Shown in pieces: positions 7,216 through 17,247 of a stretch of DNA of 17,247 nt. Each line of letters starts with the position of its first letter. Positions within the stretch are counted from its first letter, which is position 1. The notes under the pieces were generated by a model. The model saw only the letters and a program-made list of their open reading frames with translations, ran no database searches and had not been told where the DNA came from. The position numbers were made by a program, and so were the translations under genes. The DNA comes from Methylococcaceae bacterium (GTDB taxonomy: Bacteria; Pseudomonadota; Gammaproteobacteria; Methylococcales; Methylomonadaceae), in the NCBI GenBank assembly GCA_013140465.1, contig JABFST010000317.1, forward strand, positions 1 through 17,247, given 5' to 3'.

Positions 7216-7385
7216 GTAACTATTCAGAGCGACTTCTAATAAGTCAAATTTACCGTAGGCTGAGCGGAGTCTTTACCGTAGGCTGAGCGGGGTCTTTACC
7301 GTAGGCTGAGCGGAGTCGAAGCCGGTTTGTTCGCTTCGACTCCGCTCAGCGAACGGCTGTTGTGCCTCGGATGCTGAATAGTTAC
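7216..7385. mobile_element. 170-bp palindromic element interrupting RT-cas1
   Basis: Bounded by perfect 12-bp terminal inverted repeats GTAACTATTCAG (7216-7227) and its reverse complement (7374-7385). Inside are three tandem 23-bp units TTTACCGTAGGCTGAGCGG(A/G)GTC (7249-7317) and an 18-bp inverted repeat GCTGAGCGGAGTCGAAGC (7305-7322, mirrored at 7333-7350). There is no coding capacity. No target duplication is visible, consistent with loss of flanking cas1 DNA at or after insertion. It places in-frame stop codons at both junctions. Confidence 0.82.
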
Positions 7386-8845
7386 GCCACCGCTAGGTTT
7401 AACACCTCGGTGTTGTGCCGCCGCGCATGGCGTTGTATCAACACCCGGCTGTTGGCAATCTTGCCATGCACCATAGCGGTCGCCAGTTTTAAACAAAACA
7501 CTTCGTTATTGGCGTGTAAAAACTGTTCCCGTTGCAGCAGGATGGGGTCGGTATCAAACGAATCAATCACACCGTAATAACGGCCTAGGCTAGACAATAA
7601 ATAGATAGGGATGCGTTGTTGCAAACAAAACTGCATGGCTTGGGTGCTGATTTGGGCATTACCAAACACCATGATTTGGTCAACTTTTATGGCCGGGATT
7701 TCCCGCACTATTTTTTGCTCTTGCCTAACCACCAGCCGTTCCGATTCTTTACCCAACACTTGGCCGTGTTGCAACAGATAAAGCGTGCGCAGCAAGGGGT
7801 CATGGTCGGCAGGCAGGTCGTCTTCGTCATGGGGGGCTAAAGTAACGGTTTGGACAGCTGGAAACTGGCTTGCTTTTAGCCCCGCGTCGGCAAACGCCTG
7901 TTGTATGGCGTTGGTGGTTGGCGTGAGTGGCGGTACGGTTTCTTGAACGGCCTGAATAGGCAAAGCAGCCAGTAAATTGGGCTGGTCGGGGTCGGTTTTA
8001 AAGGCCAGCGAGCGGATAAACTGCACGCCTAAAAACCGAAAGCCTTGGTCAAAATGAATGAGCTGGGTTTTGCGGGTATTGAGCGTAAGACGCAATTGCC
8101 CCAGCACTTGGTCGGTGAGCTCTAGGGCTTGCTCGGCGTGGTCTTGGCTTTTGCAGAGGATTAAAAAATCGTCGGCAAAGCGGATAAGGCGCAAGTTATT
8201 GTCCAACAAGGCTTCGTCAAGATGGTGCAAATACAAATTGGACAATAACGGCGCTATTGGCGAACCCTGGGCAATGCCTTTACGGACTTGGCGTAGCTGC
8301 TTGCCATCTTGCACGGTTGCTTGTAGCCATAATGCCAACAAAGCCAACAGCTCGGGGTCGGCAATAAATTGGCCTATCTGAGTCAGCAACAAAGTGTGGT
8401 CGATATTATCAAAAAAACCTTGGATGTCGGCATCAACCACCCAGTGATAGCCTTGGCGTTGTAGGCTTTGGATACGCGCCACGGCTTGGTCAACACTGCG
8501 GCCTTTGCGGTAGGCAAAGCTGCAATCTTCAAACTCGGCCTCAAACAGCGGTTCGATGATGCGCGTGACCGCCGTTTGCAAAATCCGGTCCCGCACTGTG
8601 GGTATGGACAGCAAACGCACCCCACCCGCTGGTTTGTCGAGTTCAACCCTCAGTAACGGCAAGGGCTGGTAAGTTTGGTTGCGGACTTCGTTGCGCAAGG
8701 CATCAAGGCGGGCATAGAGGTGTTCGGCAAAATCCTCTAGGGTTTGTCCATCGGTGCCGGCACAGCCTTGGTTTTCATACACCTTGCTCCAAGCCAGTTG
8801 TAAGTTGAGGTCAGTCAATACTGCGGGCATTAAGGCGCGGGCCAT
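7382..8845 (-). pseudogene. cas1: Reverse transcriptase-Cas1 fusion, 5' part (487 codons, truncated)
   Basis: Residues about 1-285 are a group II intron-like reverse transcriptase: GCAGTDGQTL, KPAGGVRLLSIPTVRDRILQ, motif A ADIQGFFDNI (Asp140), KGIAQGSPIAPLLSNLYL, and the catalytic FADD (223-226) where YADD is commoner. Residues about 350-487 are the Cas1 N-terminal beta domain and first helices (LLQHGQVLGKESERLVV, KVDQIMVFGNAQIS, RHARRHNTEVLNLAVA). The frame then meets TAA inside the inserted element. RT-Cas1 fusions let type III systems acquire spacers from RNA. The start is supported by AAGGAAA 6-7 bases before the ATG. No Cas6 domain is fused. The RT may still be folded and made, but the Cas1 integrase is incomplete. 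Confidence 0.92.
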
Positions 8846-8962
8846 AGGTTTTCCTTGGGCGAGGGTGTTGCACCGATGCCCGACTCGGGCTAGGTGGTTG
8901 GGCAGGTATGGAGAGTGGTGCTAATGCCGTTTTTGTAGGCGTGGTGCAAAGTAACGTCTTTA
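8846..8962. other. Spacer region between array 2 and RT-cas1
   Basis: Short non-coding stretch. On the minus strand it holds the Shine-Dalgarno AAGGAAA for RT-cas1 next to the ATG. No obvious terminator for array 2 is seen, so the array transcript could continue into RT-cas1. Confidence 0.5.
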
Positions 8963-9562
8963 CGCGGGTGCGTGTTTTCAAGGTTTGGGCAGTACAACGG
9001 GTAGGGGCGAATTAATTCGCCCCTACTGTTGTTTTCATCCCGTTATCAAAGTCCGGGCAGTACAACAGTTGCAAAAACTTTTACCACTGGCGCATCTGGC
9101 AGTTTTCATCCCGTTATCAAAGTCCGGGCAGTACAACCTCCGCAGTCCTTTCTCTCGTGCAGACGAGGGTAAGTTTTCATCCCGTTATCAAAGTCCGGGC
9201 AGTACAACAGAATGGATCCTTGTGATTTGTATCGCTAGTGCGCTCGTTTTCATCCCGTTATCAAAGTCCGGGCAGTACAACAAATTAATTGGGGTATTAA
9301 AATGGCTAAATCAGTGTTTTCATCCCGTTATCAAAGTCCGGGCAGTACAACTTATTTGGGGGGCCTTGATATATCATCGCAAGTGTTTTCATCCCGTTAT
9401 CAAAGTCCGGGCAGTACAACAAAATGCTTTCGTTTGCAGAAAAAAGGAAATTACGTTTTCATCCCGTTATCAAAGTCCGGGCAGTACAACAACATATAGC
9501 GTTTAATATTGTTGTTGGAATTTTTAGTTTTCATCCCGTTATCAAAGTCCGGGCAGTACAAC
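8963..9562 (-). CRISPR. CRISPR array 2: nine 36-bp repeats, eight spacers
   Basis: Repeats start at 8963 (degenerate), 9031, 9102, 9173, 9246, 9316, 9385, 9455 and 9527; spacers are 32-37 bp. The eight intact repeats equal those of array 1. The left one keeps only its right half (GGGCAGTACAAC plus a few mismatches), marking the trailer end, so transcription runs leftward from the leader at 9563 toward RT-cas1. The oldest spacer (8999-9030) contains a perfect 26-bp palindrome. Open frames across this array on the plus strand are artefacts of the repeat. Confidence 0.97.
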
Positions 9563-9713
9563 TGTACCTTTGTAGCCTCTTGTTTGGCAAGCTAAATTTA
9601 GGCAGTTTGCGGCGCGGTTTGTAAAAAGCCACGGCAAAACCCCAAAAACCACCCAAATCACCTCTAAAATCATAAAAAACCCTTATAAATCAATATTCGG
9701 CGCGTTATTTGCC
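9563..9713 (-). promoter_or_regulatory. Leader of CRISPR array 2
   Basis: Same 151-bp segment as the leader of array 1 (about nine in ten bases identical, 13 differences by hand count), directly beside the unmutated end of the array. The following 9714-9844 holds no gene and no feature I can name. The leader separates the effector genes from the array, so the array could have its own promoter here or be read through from the effector operon. Confidence 0.85.
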
Positions 9714-9844
9714 AATTATTTCACAAGTGCTTGTTTTTAAACACTACCCCAAAACCGCCCGCAAAATCGATGGCTGCGCCGCTAACATCTTTTCTTAGCC
9801 GATTTAAGCAGGTGTCCCTAGTTTCTTAGCCGCACCTACAGTTG

Positions 9845-13860
<4,016 letters not shown>

Positions 13861-13861
13861 A

Positions 13862-15730
13862 TTAGTTTTCCTCGCGTTTGTAGATATTGGGTTTGATAGC
13901 GGTGACCAGCGGGCTATTGTCGGTAAGCGGCAGTATTGTGTTGTGCTGTAAATTGACAGCAATTTCGCCATAGCCATTTTCAGGAACAAACGGGGTATAC
14001 CGCCAAACCTGTGCTTCGTCTGTACCCAAACCATACCAAGTTTTAGCGGCTGCGCTGATTGGCAACCCCTTTGCCAGCCATTGCTTAATAATATCTGCAC
14101 AGCCCTCCCCGCCTTGTAAAACAAACACACTGCCCGCTTCGGTAAGCAACCACGGCTTATAGGCGTTATTGTCGTTTTGCTGCATGAGTTTATGGCGGTG
14201 CTTACCGCCGGACAGCCGCTGCCGGGCAAAGTAACGCACTAGCTTGAACTGGCCTTGCGACAGCTCATGCCAAGCATCGCTGTACATTTTCTCCAGCTCA
14301 GCTTTACCACTGGCTTCATTTAAATCTTCTGGGCTACCTAGCAAAGTGTCGGTTTGTAAGGTGATTATCCATACTTTATCTGCTAGCGGTGTCAGTTGGT
14401 TGGGTATAACAGGTTCGATGGGTTCTACAAAATCAATACTCAGCGGCGATTTGGTTTTACCCAAACCAAACAGCCCTTTTGCACACAGGGTTTGCAATTG
14501 TTCCAACACCAAGCCGCGCACGGCTTCATCCACCCGAGACAAATCCAGTTCGCTATACCATAGTGTGTTATCGGGGATAATCTGTTCATAAGCGAAAAGT
14601 TCACTTGTGGCAGAACGCCGTTGGTCGCGGTCGATGGCGGTACGGACACGCAGTTCTGTTGCCAATTCGCACCAACCCCAATTTTTAAAACGCAGATAAG
14701 GCCACGGATAGTCTTTAAGCGTTGTGTCGGTGTCTTTCCAATCCAAGGCAAAATGCGGTGGGCATTGCTTGATTAAGCAAGGGTGTTTTAATTGGGCAAC
14801 ATCATATAACTGCTCGTGTTGATGTATTTTGACCAGCGATAAGGGGGCTACTACAGGCCGCTGCTTGGGCGCATGGCTTGGAAAAGCATGGAGGATGCGT
14901 ATCTTACTGAAGTTTTGCCGCAATTCGGGGTAATCCGCGCCATCATGACTGAGCTTACCGCTTTGCAGCCCCAACAGCTGATTCCATGTTGTCGCCATAC
15001 AGCCTTTAATGGCAGCACCCGGGATAATCGCATCTGCCGTAAACAGATTGTCGGCATTGGGTTTGCCCGCCAAACAAAAAGGATATAGCGGCTGGATGAT
15101 TAAACCGACCCGTGGCGGCATGAGTTTGGCATTCGGCGTACTGGAGCATGGCGGGGTTATTTCGCTAATGCTGGCTTTGACCACTTGCCCAAAGCCGATG
15201 CTGCGGAATGCGCCTAAGTGCGAGAACCATTTAATAGCTGCGTGTAGATGTGTGTGGATGGTTTCGGCTTGGTCGGGTGCTGAAAAATAATGCACTTGTC
15301 CGGTAAAGGTATAGTCCTCTCCACTCGTAAAAGGACTTTCTAGCATCACTAAATGGTGTTTGAGGACACTCCCGCGCTCGGTATCGATTTTAATCCGGTA
15401 GCGGGTTTGGGCAAGCGGCTGGTCATTATCCAGCACAAAATCTGAAAAAAACAATTGCTTGGTTTTGGCAAAATCGTTTACCGATGCCTTTCCTAGCCAA
15501 GCGTCCACTTTTGGGGCAAACCAGTCGGGTTTATTGTCGGCATTGTTGACGGCATCTTGTAATTCTTCTAAGGCTTGGCGTATCTTGCCGCTGATGAGTG
15601 TGCCGGGTATATAAGGCTGGTGCTGGTGATTACGCGCCAAAACAACATCTAAGCCTAAAGGGCCTGGGTTAGACGATTGGCTGAGCAAAGGGCCGCGTAA
15701 GGTGATGGCAATGTGCAGTATTGTTTTCAT
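13862..15730 (-). CDS. csx10: Csx10-like RAMP protein with extra N-terminal RAMP domain (622 aa)
   Basis: Likely the Cas5-group subunit that caps the crRNA 5' handle, possibly with a fused Cas7-like unit. Domain 1 (about 1-190): LRGPLLSQSS, PYIPGTLISGKIRQAL, and the glycine loop FRSIGFGQV at 175-183. Domain 2 (about 205-435): AIIPGAAIKGCMAT at 234-247, then RTAIDRDQRRSATSELFAYE (363-382), a pattern typical of Csx10, and GLFGLGKTKSP. A further stretch (450-600) has SGKAELE...RQRLSGGKHR and could be a third RAMP-like fold. The ATG is 3 bp after the cas10 stop, and the next gene starts 1 bp after its stop. Csx10 in the locus points to subtype III-D or a relative. Assignment rests on motif recognition. 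Confidence 0.82.
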   Translation of the reverse strand: MKTILHIAITLRGPLLSQSSNPGPLGLDVVLARNHQHQPYIPGTLISGKIRQALEELQDAVNNADNKPDWFAPKVDAWLGKASVNDFAKTKQLFFSDFVLDNDQPLAQTRYRIKIDTERGSVLKHHLVMLESPFTSGEDYTFTGQVHYFSAPDQAETIHTHLHAAIKWFSHLGAFRSIGFGQVVKASISEITPPCSSTPNAKLMPPRVGLIIQPLYPFCLAGKPNADNLFTADAIIPGAAIKGCMATTWNQLLGLQSGKLSHDGADYPELRQNFSKIRILHAFPSHAPKQRPVVAPLSLVKIHQHEQLYDVAQLKHPCLIKQCPPHFALDWKDTDTTLKDYPWPYLRFKNWGWCELATELRVRTAIDRDQRRSATSELFAYEQIIPDNTLWYSELDLSRVDEAVRGLVLEQLQTLCAKGLFGLGKTKSPLSIDFVEPIEPVIPNQLTPLADKVWIITLQTDTLLGSPEDLNEASGKAELEKMYSDAWHELSQGQFKLVRYFARQRLSGGKHRHKLMQQNDNNAYKPWLLTEAGSVFVLQGGEGCADIIKQWLAKGLPISAAAKTWYGLGTDEAQVWRYTPFVPENGYGEIAVNLQHNTILPLTDNSPLVTAIKPNIYKREEN

Positions 15731-15732
15731 GG

Positions 15733-17235
15733 TTAGCCTATGTAGTCCCAGAGATCCATTAAATGCAGCCAGTGGGTATTCTCACCACCAAAAATGTCTT
15801 GTAAGTTTTTTAGGGGTTCGGCACTGCTGGGAGGTAATTTGTCGAGATACTGCCCGGCTTTTTGGGGGTTGTCTTGATAGGCTTGCAGGATTTGGTAAAT
15901 TTTGCGCTTGGCAAAGTCATCATCATTTTTTAACTGGGTCATGGCGGTTTGTATTGCCGTCATGTCTTTTGCATTGACCAACAGCTGCGGTAACTGCCCT
16001 AGTGTACCTAAACGCTTTTGCCGATAAGCTTCTAACGCCGTTCCTACATGGTCAAAAGACTCTAGTATCTGGTACGCGAGTAAATTTTCATTGCGATTGG
16101 CTTTTGCCAAATCAGCCAATGACTTTGCCAAAGATTGAATCCGGTGTATAGGGGCATCGTGATGGCAAAACACTAAGCCAGCGGCGTGGGTCAGCGTGGC
16201 GTTGTTATGTGTAATGTGCTGCTTGGCTTGGATAAAAAATTCATTGGCTAAAAACCAGCCTTGCCAAGCGGGGACTACCCACATTATTTCGTCGCCGCCC
16301 CAGAGCAGGGTTTCCAGGCGCACTTCGTCATCACCAGTCAACCAATCTGGTTCATGGCGGATTTTTTCCAGAATCTGGGTCAGCACTTTTTCTCGGCCCG
16401 CTCGGGTATTTTGATCAAATTGTTTTTGTTTTTCCGCCGTGTCGCTGCTTTTTTGGATTTTGCCAAAATTGTTGCCGTCGATATAAAGCACCGCAATTTT
16501 ATCCGCCAAAATGCCTTGGTGGGTAGCGCGGCTAAGATCACCGAAATCTTGGGTAAACTTAGCGTTTATACCCGTTATATTTTTATAGAATTGGTGCTTT
16601 TGTTTCCGACCATAGTCACGACGTTGGCCTACCGATTCAGAAACATAATCTTGTTGTTGATCTTTTAGCCATTTATTGCTATCGGCTGGACGCAATTTAT
16701 CAATGCTGCAACAGGCTATGCCTGTGTTGCGGATAGCTAACGAGGGGCTTTGCAGTTGTTGCCAGTGGTTTAATGCCTCTACGCTATCGCGGTCTTTTTT
16801 GTAGTCGCCGTTGTCAGGGTGCAGGTCTACAACAAAAGTGGCATGTTGGTATCGGGCATCGGTTTTGAAGTCATTAATAACTTCTTGGTGTAGTTCGGAA
16901 GCATCTGTTGCGGTCATATATAACAAAAATAAGCCCCAAGAAGCCCCTTTGGTGATGGTTGGCGTACGTTCGTTCTGTAAAGCATCTTTTAGTTTTTTAA
17001 TTTGTTCCTTTAAATTTTTCTTCTTGTTCTTTTCTGTCTGGGTAGGTGTTTGCAGGGCATTGATTGCGTTGACCTGATTTACTAAATAGGCGAGTTTTAT
17101 AGCGGTCTGGGTAGGTTTTTTCAGTATCAACGTTTCGACCCGATCCATTGCCTCCAGCAATAGCAAATTGCCACCCCGAATAGTGCTAAGGTCATGGGTG
17201 TTAGCTATAAAATGGCTGAGGTTGACGGCTTCCAC
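15733..17235 (-). CDS. cas10: Cas10 with GGDE palm motif (at least 500 aa)
   Basis: Large subunit of a type III effector. The N-terminus LSHFIANTHDLSTIRGGNLLLL resembles the start of the palm-containing part of Cmr2/Cas10. Two palm signatures follow: IAVLYIDGNNFGKI (247-260) and LLWGGDEIMWV (310-320). The catalytic motif, usually GGDD, is GGDE here, so cyclic oligoadenylate synthesis may be altered or kept. The region 62-90 is lysine-rich and probably coiled coil. No HD nuclease domain is visible. The call starts at GTG 17235, but the frame stays open to the right edge (4 more codons) and no clear ribosome-binding site is seen, so an upstream start, and even an HD domain outside the window, are possible. 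The stop is 2 bp before the csx10-like gene. Confidence 0.87.
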   Translation of the reverse strand: MEAVNLSHFIANTHDLSTIRGGNLLLLEAMDRVETLILKKPTQTAIKLAYLVNQVNAINALQTPTQTEKNKKKNLKEQIKKLKDALQNERTPTITKGASWGLFLLYMTATDASELHQEVINDFKTDARYQHATFVVDLHPDNGDYKKDRDSVEALNHWQQLQSPSLAIRNTGIACCSIDKLRPADSNKWLKDQQQDYVSESVGQRRDYGRKQKHQFYKNITGINAKFTQDFGDLSRATHQGILADKIAVLYIDGNNFGKIQKSSDTAEKQKQFDQNTRAGREKVLTQILEKIRHEPDWLTGDDEVRLETLLWGGDEIMWVVPAWQGWFLANEFFIQAKQHITHNNATLTHAAGLVFCHHDAPIHRIQSLAKSLADLAKANRNENLLAYQILESFDHVGTALEAYRQKRLGTLGQLPQLLVNAKDMTAIQTAMTQLKNDDDFAKRKIYQILQAYQDNPQKAGQYLDKLPPSSAEPLKNLQDIFGGENTHWLHLMDLWDYIG

Positions 17236-17247
17236 TCTAAGATAAAA

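Noticed and set aside
8985..9624. Plus-strand open frames of 65-173 codons across array 2
   Set aside because: They are translations of the CRISPR repeat (recurring FHPVIKVRAVQ / SSRYQSPGSTT) and not genes.
13861..14229. 123-codon N-terminal extension of the large RAMP frame
   Set aside because: It overlaps the csx10-like gene entirely, has no protein-like pattern, and a good ribosome-binding site precedes the ATG at 13860.

Overview
The window looks like an accessory region of a Gram-negative bacterium, most likely a gammaproteobacterium. A Methylococcales-type methanotroph would fit the large multihaem cytochrome, the RT-Cas1 locus and the load of short dispersed palindromes, but nothing here proves the taxon. 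It has three parts.

(1) 1-3627, plus strand: one complete exported multihaem c-type cytochrome of 1185 aa (signal peptide, PKD-like domain, eight CXXCH sites and one CX3CH site), closed by a strong intrinsic terminator.

(2) 3628-5574: about 2 kb with almost no intact genes, built from nested short mobile and repeat DNA. It holds a tandem pair of 181/183-bp repeats, two 111-bp MITEs with 16-bp terminal inverted repeats and 5-bp target duplications, a 123-bp element with an 8-bp target duplication, and an inverted repeat with arms of about 100 bp. Embedded in it is a toxin-antitoxin locus whose antitoxin is intact and whose MazF/PemK-like toxin is destroyed three ways (stop codon, element insertion, 3' truncation).

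(3) 5575 to the right edge, all on the minus strand: a type III CRISPR-Cas locus of III-D-like composition. In transcription order (right to left) it runs: Cas10 with a GGDE palm motif (start may lie beyond the edge); a 622-aa Csx10-like protein with two or more RAMP domains; a 1235-aa fusion of at least three RAMP domains (two Csm3-like, then a TIGR03986-like half); a 103-aa unknown protein; leader 2 and CRISPR array 2 (8 spacers); a reverse transcriptase-Cas1 fusion gene; two tandem cas2 genes; leader 1 and CRISPR array 1 (6 spacers). Both arrays share the same 36-bp repeat and a leader conserved over 151 bp.

The effector genes are packed nearly end to end (gaps of 1-2 bp or 4-bp overlaps) and probably form one transcript. 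The effector would be built from three polypeptides with most backbone subunits fused. No cas6, separate small subunit or CARF effector gene is visible. The adaptation module is broken: the Cas1 part of RT-cas1 has lost its middle, including the region of the catalytic glutamate, and a 170-bp palindromic element sits at the junction. Immunity from the existing 14 spacers may persist while RNA/DNA spacer acquisition by this Cas1 should be lost, unless another cas1 exists in the genome.
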